This document shows, piece after piece, positions 56,915-64,000 of a stretch of 64,000 nucleotides of DNA. The notes beneath the pieces are model-generated. The model was not told where the DNA came from, ran no database searches, and saw only the letters and a list, made by a program, of their open reading frames with translations. Made by a program: the position numbers and the translations under genes. How positions within the stretch are numbered: position 1 is the first letter of the stretch; the number at the start of each line of letters is the position of its first letter. The stretch covers positions 558,001 through 622,000 of the forward strand of contig NZ_CP058278.1 in the NCBI RefSeq assembly GCF_013389455.1, written 5' to 3'. Source of the stretch: Flavobacterium inviolabile (lineage in GTDB: Bacteria; Bacteroidota; Bacteroidia; Flavobacteriales; Flavobacteriaceae).

Positions 56915-57997
56915 TTAGAAATCAAATTTTAACTGTACTACAACGGCTTTCTTTATTTCCGTATTCAGGTTTCCTAAAGAAATTCCGAGCAAACGCACCG
57001 AATCTTTCATTTTTTCCTGGTAGAGCAATTCTTTGGCTGTTTCAAAAATCAGGCTTTTATCCGAAATAAAATACGGCAGCGTCTTGCTTCTTGTCTGCAA
57101 CGTAAAATCGGAATATTTGATTTTAAGCGTAACGGTTTTGCCGGCTATTTTTTGAGGCTTCATTCGCTTATCCAGTTCTTTTGCAATGTTTTCCAGCTTC
57201 TCTTCCATAAAGATTTCCGAAGAGAGATTGATGTTAAAGGTTCTTTCGGCGCCAACTGATTTCAACGTCCGGTTGGGTTTTACCGAACTGTTGTGAATAC
57301 CCCTGACAATGCTGTAATAATGCACGCCGCTTTTTCCAAAATGTTCTTCTAAATATTCAACCGATTTTGCTTTTAAATCCTTGCCGGTAAAGATTCCGCT
57401 CTGATACATTTTTTCCGCCGTGACCTTACCAATTCCGTAGAATTTTTTAATATCCAGTTCTTCCAGAAATTGCTCCACTTCTTCCGGGTTGATGGTTTTT
57501 TGTCCGTTTGGTTTATTAATGTCGCTGGCTACTTTTGCCACAAATTTATTAATGGAAATTCCAGCCGAAGCGGTCAGGCCCACTTCATCAAAAATCCGTT
57601 TCCGGATTTCTTTGGCAATTAATGTCGCACTGGGGTTTCCTTTTTTATTCTCGGTAACATCCAGATAGGCTTCATCCAGCGAAAGCGGTTCCACCAGATC
57701 CGTATAATCATGAAAAATAGCACGGATTTTTTTAGAGATCTCTTTATAACGGTCAAAACGGGGCCGGACAAAAATGAGTTCCGGGCAATTTTTCTTGGCA
57801 AGATAGCCGCTCATTGCACTCCGAACACCAAATTTCCGGGCTTCATAACTCGCTGCCGAAACCACTCCCCGCACTTCACTACCACCAACAGCAACGGGTT
57901 TCCCTTTAAGCATAGGGTTGTCCATTTGCTCAACAGAAGCATAAAAAGCATCCATATCGACATGGATAATTTTGCGGAAATAGGGAGTCGATTCCAT
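56915..57997 (-). CDS. dinB: DNA polymerase IV
   Basis: The 360-residue Y-family polymerase copies damaged DNA. Catalytic acids are Asp14 (H-V-D-M-D-A-F-Y-A-S-V-E) and Asp108/Glu109 (S-L-D-E-A-Y-L-D). The C-terminal Q-L-K-F-D-F resembles a sliding-clamp binding tail. The length is typical and it stands alone. Confidence 0.95.
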   Translation of the reverse strand: MESTPYFRKIIHVDMDAFYASVEQMDNPMLKGKPVAVGGSEVRGVVSAASYEARKFGVRSAMSGYLAKKNCPELIFVRPRFDRYKEISKKIRAIFHDYTDLVEPLSLDEAYLDVTENKKGNPSATLIAKEIRKRIFDEVGLTASAGISINKFVAKVASDINKPNGQKTINPEEVEQFLEELDIKKFYGIGKVTAEKMYQSGIFTGKDLKAKSVEYLEEHFGKSGVHYYSIVRGIHNSSVKPNRTLKSVGAERTFNINLSSEIFMEEKLENIAKELDKRMKPQKIAGKTVTLKIKYSDFTLQTRSKTLPYFISDKSLIFETAKELLYQEKMKDSVRLLGISLGNLNTEIKKAVVVQLKFDF

Positions 57998-58189
57998 GGA
58001 GTAAATTTATTGTATATTCCATAAAAAAATAAGCATTCCTAAAAAAAACGGCGATACTTTCAGACACTTCCGGTTTAACAGGAAATTTATTATCAACCCT
58101 GATATGAAGCGATAATGATGCGAAAAAGAGGCTTCCGTTTTTCGCCCTCAGGTTGTTTGCTACAGCCGCGAAAGAACAAAATCCGCAAA

Positions 58190-58214
58190 TAAAAAAAGAG
58201 GCCGTTAAGCCTCT
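58190..58214 (-). terminator. Terminator of the secreted protein gene
   Basis: AGAGGC/GCCTCT is followed by a run of T on the minus strand. Confidence 0.8.
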
Positions 58215-58276
58215 CAAATCACATAGGTTCTGTTTTATGTTTGTAGAAATGGATTTTTTTTAAATAGTTCCGGAAA

Positions 58277-59125
58277 TCAATACAGCTTCTGTACCGATAA
58301 AAACAATTCCCGGGTATTGTCTGCCGTATTTGTATCTGTAGTGGTCGCATTACTGCTTCCTGTATAGGATTTATTGTCTACGCGAATGGCATAATATACC
58401 CTGTACCATCGTGGTTCCGGCTCCTGCATTGTAATATCAAAAGTTACCGTTTCATTATGGGTCTGGGTTAGGTAAACGCCATCGTCAAACTGCCGGTAAT
58501 CACCCGGCACTAATTTTATGTTTCCATTATCGGAATCTCCGGTATGGGTAGACACTTCCGAAACCCAAATTTTAATATTGCCGGTACTCACGTTGTACAA
58601 ACGGGGATTAAATGTAGTTGCGGCACCTGTTCCCGAGGAATTGGCGTTAAACTGGGCATCCAGCCTCAGCACACCGCCCAATACGGGAAGGTCAGCAAGA
58701 TAGGTGCTTGCCAGGATATTCGCGCCGGCCGTACTTGCCGGAATACTACCGTGATAATAGACCAATTCGCCGATGGCAATGTCCTCATCATTTCCGCCAA
58801 AAGCAAATTTCCAGGTTACCCCGTTAAAGAGATAATATCCCGGTTTATCTACTCTCGCCGTTTTTACCGATGGTGTGTTTACCGCTTCCGTTACATATAC
58901 CAGTGCTCCGGTCTGCTCAGCAAGATAGACCGCATCTTTGGCTTTTAGCTGATCACCGGTCATTCTCGGAGCAATTACGCCATCGGCCGATGTTGCGGCA
59001 TCCGGTTTTCCCACAACATCCAGAGTGGCTTTCGGAGCCGCTGTATTGATGCCTACCTGTGCAAAAATTCCAATAGAAAAAAAACTTAAAATCAAACTGC
59101 ATCCCAATAACTTAACTTCCTTCAT
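58277..59125 (-). CDS. Secreted protein of unknown function
   Basis: The 282-residue product has a signal peptide ending in G-I-F-A-Q and the start V-G-I-N-T-A-A-P-K-A-T-L-D-V, common in secreted flavobacterial proteins that resemble tail-fibre or adhesin heads. The rest is rich in Thr, Asn and Gly and likely beta-structured. It is divergent from a membrane-bound AraC-type regulator, with repeats in the gap, so it is a candidate target of that regulator. I do not recognise a named family beyond this. Confidence 0.8.
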   Translation of the reverse strand: MKEVKLLGCSLILSFFSIGIFAQVGINTAAPKATLDVVGKPDAATSADGVIAPRMTGDQLKAKDAVYLAEQTGALVYVTEAVNTPSVKTARVDKPGYYLFNGVTWKFAFGGNDEDIAIGELVYYHGSIPASTAGANILASTYLADLPVLGGVLRLDAQFNANSSGTGAATTFNPRLYNVSTGNIKIWVSEVSTHTGDSDNGNIKLVPGDYRQFDDGVYLTQTHNETVTFDITMQEPEPRWYRVYYAIRVDNKSYTGSSNATTTDTNTADNTRELFLSVQKLY

Positions 59126-59241
59126 CTTTTTACGTGCTTTTTAAATATTTTATTAAAAAAGCGGGATACGACCTGGAAATCATTTTATTTTTACCCTGTC
59201 TTCTTTATCTTTACACTAATAAACACTTTACCCCAAAATAA

Positions 59242-59304
59242 AGTTACCCCGCTTTAATAGTACAAAGAGTTATCCCGCTTTATTGAAGTGCAAAGTTATC
59301 CCGC
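59242..59304. repeat. Three direct repeats with 26-base period (operator-like)
   Basis: AGTTACCCCGC (59242), AGTTATCCCGC (59268) and AGTTATCCCGC (59294) start exactly 26 bases apart; the first two units share 16 of their first 17 bases. An inverted half copy GCGGGATA lies at 59161-59168. The third unit overlaps TAACTTTG on the minus strand (59298-59291), a promoter -7 box pointing to the secreted protein gene. This fits a binding array for the adjacent AraC-type regulator. Confidence 0.65.
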
Positions 59305-59456
59305 CAGACAAATCATTTTCAGGTCCTATCAATGAAAACCGGAAAACGGCTTATACTCTATAAAGCACTTCTAGTCAACGCCTTAATACAGTCATTTACC
59401 GAATATGACTGATTGAAAAATAGTTGAAGTAATAACCCGGTAATAATAGAACAGTA

Positions 59457-60431
59457 ATGACATCCTCAGGCCTTACAAAACTTCAGAAGATCGAAAAATA
59501 TAAAAAAGCACTGGTTCGTTCCTATATCATTTTAATGGCCATTGTGCTTTTTATATTTGCCGGCATTTTTACCTTTTTCATTGTAGACAAAACAATGTCC
59601 TGGTATCTCTATGGCGGGCTTTTTTTCCTGCTATATTCTTATTTCATTATTGGCAAACGGTACTCTGTTAACATACTGGTTCACTCGTATATGATCATTG
59701 CTTCCTTTTACAATTTTTACATCATGCTCGCTTTCTGGCACAACTCTGTAGCAAGTTTTGTATGGCTTATGCCAATTCCATTAGCCGCTTATGTGTTTTT
59801 CTCCAGAAAATATGTTATTCTCTACAGTCTGTTTGTTCTTTTAAATATTGCTGCAGGCTATTTGATTTCCGTAAATTTTGATTTTGACTTTAAAGAACAC
59901 AGCCGGGAAGATGTAAAGCTGACGGATACTTTTCTTGTTATCTCTAATGTAGCTGTGATTGCCCTTCTCATCTATTACAAGGATAAAATACGGCGGGAAG
60001 AGATTTACCATCAAATTGAAAATGTGCCGAATACGGAAACCCGAACGGGCAACGTTGCCGAAAAAGATCCGCCGTTTGCAGATGAACTGTTTGAAAAGAT
60101 TGAAAGTGCCATGCAAGACCAGCAGTTTTATAAGGATGTTACTTTCAACATCTCCAAACTGTCGGCAGCATTGGGTGTAAACAACAGCTATATCTCAAAA
60201 GCAATACGCCATAATGGTTATCCCAATTTTAACAGCTATCTCAACCGGTACAGGGTTAATTGTGTAAAAAAACTATTGGTCGAAAACGATCTGGAAAAAG
60301 TAACGCTGATGTCTATTTATACCGAAGCAGGATTCTCGAATCAATCTACTTTTAACCGTGTGTTTAAGCAGCTTGAAAAGATTACGCCTTCCGATATGAT
60401 CCGGCAGCTGAATAACGATTATTCTTCGTGA
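59457..60431 (+). CDS. Membrane-anchored AraC-type transcription regulator
   Basis: The 324-residue protein has about six membrane helices (residues 20-185) and a cytoplasmic C-terminal AraC helix-turn-helix domain (about 215-320) with L-S-A-A-L-G-V-N-N-S-Y-I-S-K-A-I and A-G-F-S-N-Q-S-T-F-N-R-V-F-K. A regulator fixed in the inner membrane probably senses an envelope signal. Repeats at 59242-59304 lie between it and the divergent secreted protein gene. It overlaps the convergent gene by 13 bases. Confidence 0.88.
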   Translation: MTSSGLTKLQKIEKYKKALVRSYIILMAIVLFIFAGIFTFFIVDKTMSWYLYGGLFFLLYSYFIIGKRYSVNILVHSYMIIASFYNFYIMLAFWHNSVASFVWLMPIPLAAYVFFSRKYVILYSLFVLLNIAAGYLISVNFDFDFKEHSREDVKLTDTFLVISNVAVIALLIYYKDKIRREEIYHQIENVPNTETRTGNVAEKDPPFADELFEKIESAMQDQQFYKDVTFNISKLSAALGVNNSYISKAIRHNGYPNFNSYLNRYRVNCVKKLLVENDLEKVTLMSIYTEAGFSNQSTFNRVFKQLEKITPSDMIRQLNNDYSS

Positions 60432-62458
60432 TTTCTTTCCTTTAGCGGGAAGAAAAAGGCACCCGGATGTTTTTTAAAATGTGCCCAGATGGCTTTATTC
60501 AGCAACCGGAATTCCGAGATTGGAATATTCCGGGAACGGAATGCAAGTCCTAACGACAGCGCAAAGCTCACAATAAAGTTCATAAAACCAATTATTCCGA
60601 TTCCGAGGATGCTCCAGAAAATCATCCAGAAATCCACTTTAAAATCGGTTCCGTATAGTCCTAAGGCAAAGTTTCCGCTGGCAAAAGTAATGTGGCGGAT
60701 ATCCAGGTTTAGTCCTAAAAAGATTCCTATTGAAGCGGTACTTCCCAAAAAGACGCCAAACCATCCGTTTGAAACAATTCCCGCCCAGTTATTTTCAAAC
60801 CAGGTGGCTATTTTTTTTGTTTTTTCCACACCCAGGCTCAGTTTTAACAACGGGTGCTCCTGGATTCTATAATACACCTGATTGTGTTTGTTTCGATTGG
60901 AAATACTTCCCGAAATAATCCCGGAAAGGAATAAAAACACACCGGCTATCGAAGCGTGGAAGATGGCCGCAGAATATATGGGGTTTAAATCCCCCAACAG
61001 TTTAGGCCATTTTGTCGCTGCAATATTGTAATCGAAAACAAGGTCGATAAGCCATATTCCCAATAACGAAACGGGGAAAGCCATGACTACGTTACCCACA
61101 AAAGCGATAAACTGCGAACGGAATAAACGGGCAAAAAGCCGGGCAAACGAGCTGTGCTTGTCTTCGTTTCTGGACTGTTTCTTCATTCCTTTTTCTAACG
61201 ACTGGATAATGGTTGCTGCCGTCATTGCCGGCTGTTTGGTTGCCAGCGTAAATCCGCAAAGGTAAATGGCGATAAAACCCAGTGAATAGTTCAAACTGTA
61301 TAAAAAGGCATGCCCGAAAGCACTGGTTTCAATCTTCGAAAACAATAGTTTGATCACGCAAAGCACCCCAACAATAAAGCCGCCGCCAAGCGCCGCCTTC
61401 AGCATGCCAAAATATTCGCCGGCACTTTCCGTAATATAATGCTCGCCGGTTTTGGCCGTATGCTGCGTGATTTCATACGAAAGCAGCTGTGTACTTTCGT
61501 TGAACAACTGGCCAACATTATTTTTATAGCAATTAAACTTGATGAGTTTTAATGCTAACTGAATGGTATTGTTTCTTTTGTCTTCTTCTTTATTGACCAC
61601 CAATAACGGAATCAGGATTTTCATCCGGTACAGCTGCTGGCGGATTCGCAGCAAACTCTGGTTAACTTTTATCGATATTCCGTATTTGGAGCTGTTGCTA
61701 AATGCCTTGTCGACATATTCTTCACATTGCTTGTGTAAGATCAGCAATTGCTTGTAAAAATGATCATCGGATGTAATGGAATGCGCTTCATCGGTTCTTA
61801 CCCGTTCTATTATCAGCAGCAATTCTTTTTCAAAAGCGGTAAACGGACTTTCAAACTGGCTGTATTCCGGCACCATCTTGATCACATCATTCTCCATCGC
61901 TCTACCGCTCATACGCTGCGGGATAATGCTCATTACCTGCAACATTTCGGATAGTGGTGATTTTTCTTTAGCCGAAACATACATATCGTTAAAAGACAAT
62001 AAATCATAAAGCTGGTACAGCTCTTCTATCGGGACTTTGTTAATCCAGACAGCATCCGAGTTCAGGTAAAACACCTGATTCAAGATGTATTGCAGTGTGT
62101 CTTTTTGCGGCTGATAGGGTAAAACCTTGGCTAACAATCGTTTTTTTACTTCAAAAACAAAATCGGAATCCTGTAGTATCGCTGCATCCGAAAGCATCCG
62201 GCTGAATTTTCTTTCTTTAAAAACATGCGTCAGATAGGTTATCAGTAAGGCTCTTTTTTCGGGATTCTCCTGCAGGTAGAGCAGTAATTTCGCAATGGAA
62301 ACAACGGTTTCTTTTTTTGGTTTTTTCGGTCGGAAAAGATGAACTAAATCCACCAAAAAATGCAGATTATCTTCAGAGACATATTGTTGATTTTCAAAGT
62401 GTTTGTTAAATAACGCTTCAATGGTCAAGGCTGATTGTAGTTTATGTCTTAAATTCAT
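60419..62458 (-). CDS. Membrane protein of the 'site-specific recombinase' family (Gcr-like)
   Basis: The 679-residue protein has a helical N-terminal half (to about 330) and six or more membrane helices (about 340-630; G-G-G-F-I-V-G-V-L-C-V-I-K). It matches from memory the family annotated as site-specific recombinase after a gonococcal protein. No tyrosine or serine recombinase motif is visible, and a multi-span membrane protein is an unlikely recombinase, so the name should be read as historical. It has a -7 box at 62487-62494. Confidence 0.75.
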   Translation of the reverse strand: MNLRHKLQSALTIEALFNKHFENQQYVSEDNLHFLVDLVHLFRPKKPKKETVVSIAKLLLYLQENPEKRALLITYLTHVFKERKFSRMLSDAAILQDSDFVFEVKKRLLAKVLPYQPQKDTLQYILNQVFYLNSDAVWINKVPIEELYQLYDLLSFNDMYVSAKEKSPLSEMLQVMSIIPQRMSGRAMENDVIKMVPEYSQFESPFTAFEKELLLIIERVRTDEAHSITSDDHFYKQLLILHKQCEEYVDKAFSNSSKYGISIKVNQSLLRIRQQLYRMKILIPLLVVNKEEDKRNNTIQLALKLIKFNCYKNNVGQLFNESTQLLSYEITQHTAKTGEHYITESAGEYFGMLKAALGGGFIVGVLCVIKLLFSKIETSAFGHAFLYSLNYSLGFIAIYLCGFTLATKQPAMTAATIIQSLEKGMKKQSRNEDKHSSFARLFARLFRSQFIAFVGNVVMAFPVSLLGIWLIDLVFDYNIAATKWPKLLGDLNPIYSAAIFHASIAGVFLFLSGIISGSISNRNKHNQVYYRIQEHPLLKLSLGVEKTKKIATWFENNWAGIVSNGWFGVFLGSTASIGIFLGLNLDIRHITFASGNFALGLYGTDFKVDFWMIFWSILGIGIIGFMNFIVSFALSLGLAFRSRNIPISEFRLLNKAIWAHFKKHPGAFFFPLKERNHEE

Positions 62459-62486
62459 ACTGTTGTTTTTGGCAATTATTCTCCCG

Positions 62487-62494
62487 CAAAATTA
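62487..62494 (-). promoter_or_regulatory. Promoter -7 box of the membrane protein gene
   Basis: On the minus strand this reads TAATTTTG, 28 bases ahead of the ATG. Confidence 0.4.
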
Positions 62495-62552
62495 CAATTT
62501 GAGCGGTATTATTTTCTTAACTTGCTCCTAAATTAGGTTAATTTCTCTAAAA

Positions 62553-63026
62553 ATGCAGGAAATAGAACGAAAGTTTTTAGTTACATCCGATGCTTTTAAA
62601 GCCGCTGCACATACCGAAAACAGGATTGTTCAGGGTTATCTGAATTCTAATCCGGAAAGAACGGTAAGGGTACGGATCAAAGGCAAAAAGGGTTATATCA
62701 CGATCAAGGGCAAAGGCAATGCGTCGGGAACGACCCGGTTTGAATGGGAAACGGAGATTCCACTGGCAGAAGCCGAAAACCTTCTTCTTTTATGTGAAAA
62801 GGGTGTTATCGATAAAATCCGTTACGAGATACCGCAGGGTAATCACGTTTATGAAGTGGATGTGTTTTCCGGAGAAAACGAAGGATTGATTATTGCCGAG
62901 ATTGAACTGGATTCGGAATCGGAGCATTTCGAAAAACCGGACTGGATTGGCAAAGAAGTCACGGGTGACAAAAGGTATTACAATGCTTTTTTAAGTCATC
63001 ATCCGTATCAAAGCTGGTCACTTTAA
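62553..63026 (+). CDS. CYTH domain protein (triphosphatase-like)
   Basis: The 157-residue protein starts with the CYTH signature M-Q-E-I-E-R-K-F-L-V and has paired basic residues in R-V-R-I-K-G-K-K-G-Y and acidic E-I-E-L-D-S-E-S-E. The fold binds triphosphates with two metal ions; bacterial members are usually inorganic triphosphatases and, rarely, adenylate cyclases. The next gene begins 10 bases after its stop. Confidence 0.9.
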   Translation: MQEIERKFLVTSDAFKAAAHTENRIVQGYLNSNPERTVRVRIKGKKGYITIKGKGNASGTTRFEWETEIPLAEAENLLLLCEKGVIDKIRYEIPQGNHVYEVDVFSGENEGLIIAEIELDSESEHFEKPDWIGKEVTGDKRYYNAFLSHHPYQSWSL

Positions 63027-63036
63027 CCCCTTGTTT

Positions 63037-63477
63037 ATGAAATATTTTACCTCCTTATCGGCATTATTCTTTCTTTTTTCATGCGGTACTCCAAAAAACC
63101 AAACGGAAAAGAAAGCAGTGGTTTCCGGAATTGCCCCGGAGACGTTTCGTTATAAAGACGGTGATACTACCTACACCATGCAGAAGTATTTCCTGGTTTT
63201 ATTAAAAAAGGGGAAAAACAGAAATCAGCCGAAAGAAGAAACGGAAGTGATCCAGAAAAATCACATGGCCCATCTTTCCTGGCTGCATGAAACCGGTAAA
63301 ATAAGCCTTGCCGGTCCTATTGACAAACACGACAATATTTCCGGTATTGTCATTTTTAACACCGCTACTTTAAAAGAGGCTGACAGTCTTGCCAAACTGG
63401 ATCCGGCGGTAAAAGCCGGCCGGCTGGAAGTGGAAACCATCGGATGGTGGGCTGCTAAAGGAAGCAAGCTGAAGTAA
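63037..63477 (+). CDS. YciI-like domain lipoprotein
   Basis: The 146-residue product (from ATG 63037; an upstream TTG at 63031 adds two residues) has a lipoprotein signal ending L-F-F-L-F-S-C-G. The mature part has the YciI pattern K-Y-F-L-V-L-L-K-K-G, a conserved His in N-H-M-A-H-L and a G-P-I-D segment. YciI-fold proteins are small enzymes or ligand binders of unclear role. An exported, lipid-anchored form is less usual. It is cotranscribed with the CYTH gene. Confidence 0.8.
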   Translation: MKYFTSLSALFFLFSCGTPKNQTEKKAVVSGIAPETFRYKDGDTTYTMQKYFLVLLKKGKNRNQPKEETEVIQKNHMAHLSWLHETGKISLAGPIDKHDNISGIVIFNTATLKEADSLAKLDPAVKAGRLEVETIGWWAAKGSKLK

Positions 63478-63948
63478 TTAATCCTGGATTATTTCAATAT
63501 TTACATTGACAAATCCTCTTCCTTTACCATGAGTGATTTCCATAAACGCTTTTTTGGACAAATCGATTTCACGTCCTCTGGTAAATGGTCCTCTGTCGAT
63601 TACCTCAACGATAACCGCTTTTTTATTGGCAACATTTGTCACTTTAATTTTAGATCCGAACGGTAAGTTCCGGTGTGCTGCCGTATATTTTGAATTGTCA
63701 AATTTTTTACCGCTGGCTGTTCGTCTGCCATTAAACCGATCGGCATAATAGGATGCGTGAACATTTTTCTTGAAACCCTTAAGTTTAAGTCCGCCCTGAA
63801 TAGCGATTGAATCTTTTTTAATGGTATCATTTGCTTTTGTTTTAGGGTCAGCCTGTACGGCAAAAACCTTACCGGTAACACTGCTAATTAGCAAAACAGA
63901 AAGCGAAACGAATACTATATATACAATTATTTTTTTCATTCTATTCAA
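63478..63948 (-). CDS. rlpA: RlpA-like septal ring lytic transglycosylase family protein
   Basis: The 156-residue exported protein has an N-terminal membrane helix or signal peptide and a double-psi beta-barrel with H-A-S-Y-Y-A-D-R-F-N-G-R-R-T-A-S-G, L-P-F-G-S-K-I-K-V-T and V-I-D-R-G-P-F, the RlpA core with its conserved Asp and His. RlpA cleaves peptidoglycan strands lacking stem peptides at division sites. It lacks the SPOR domain of the E. coli protein. Its stop abuts the stop of the convergent YciI-like gene. Confidence 0.88.
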   Translation of the reverse strand: MNRMKKIIVYIVFVSLSVLLISSVTGKVFAVQADPKTKANDTIKKDSIAIQGGLKLKGFKKNVHASYYADRFNGRRTASGKKFDNSKYTAAHRNLPFGSKIKVTNVANKKAVIVEVIDRGPFTRGREIDLSKKAFMEITHGKGRGFVNVNIEIIQD

Positions 63949-64000
63949 TTTTAAAGATACTTAAGTCAGCAAGAAACATGCCATTGATAAAAAAAGCCCT

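Overview
The window reads as a chromosomal segment of a member of the Bacteroidota, most likely the Flavobacteriaceae (Flavobacterium or a close relative). The evidence is promoters of the Bacteroidota type (TTG, 17-19 bases, TAnnTTTG) ahead of many genes, a type IX secretion (T9SS type B) C-terminal signal on a giant surface protein, a type-B succinate dehydrogenase operon (sdhC-A-B), a eukaryote-type glycyl-tRNA synthetase, lipoproteins with Bacteroidota-like lipoboxes, and flavobacterial gene neighbours such as an IPExxxVDY-family gene between rnc and pyk.

Left part, accessory (about 1-11,800). Positions 1-1,946 hold two polymorphic-toxin C-terminal cassettes, each with a downstream immunity gene. 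The cassettes begin with the same roughly 220-base segment (1-225 and 917-1134), and the second starts directly after the first immunity stop, the layout of an orphan toxin module. Both toxin frames and the second immunity frame are broken. Positions 2,500-5,892 hold a two-gene class II lanthipeptide locus: a precursor with a nitrile-hydratase-like leader and four core cysteines, and a LanM with a Cys-Cys-Gly zinc site. Positions 6,310-11,447 form an AT-rich island with a large adenine-methyltransferase-like protein overlapping a PD-(D/E)XK nuclease (a likely restriction-modification or phage-defence pair with a poly-T tract at its start), a beta-propeller lipoprotein and a frameshifted small gene. 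The right edge is a tRNA with anticodon CAU (11,741-11,814). Copies of the 3' end of this tRNA lie at 6,056-6,069 (exact, 14 bases) and 2,001-2,046 (degenerate), each next to a matching terminator hairpin. This suggests that two elements were stacked at the tRNA; no integrase is present.

Right part, core chromosome (about 11,800-64,000). It is densely packed with intact housekeeping genes: methylmalonyl-CoA epimerase, rbfA and an FtsX-like permease, a MATE exporter with a foldable leader, dusB, lepA behind a roughly 185-base structured leader, a 1,350-residue T9SS surface protein, thiL, glyS, comF, a lipoprotein, a nitrilase-family amidase, sdhCAB, a lipoprotein and a ChaN-like protein, aminopeptidase P, an alpha/beta hydrolase, AddB- and AddA-like recombination nucleases separated by ompA and kbl, superoxide dismutase, a PurF-like protein, a PfkB kinase, rnhA, purN, acpP-fabF-rnc, pyk, dinB, a secreted protein divergent from a membrane-bound AraC-type regulator with a three-copy 26-base repeat between them, a membrane protein of the so-called site-specific recombinase family, a CYTH protein, a YciI-like lipoprotein and an RlpA-like protein.

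The points most worth following are the stacked tRNA islands, the methyltransferase-nuclease pair with its possibly switching start, the minimal lanthipeptide locus, the orphan toxin cassettes, the leader RNAs of the MATE and lepA genes, and the 26-base operator-like array near 59,242. All family names come from reading the translations; no database search was possible.
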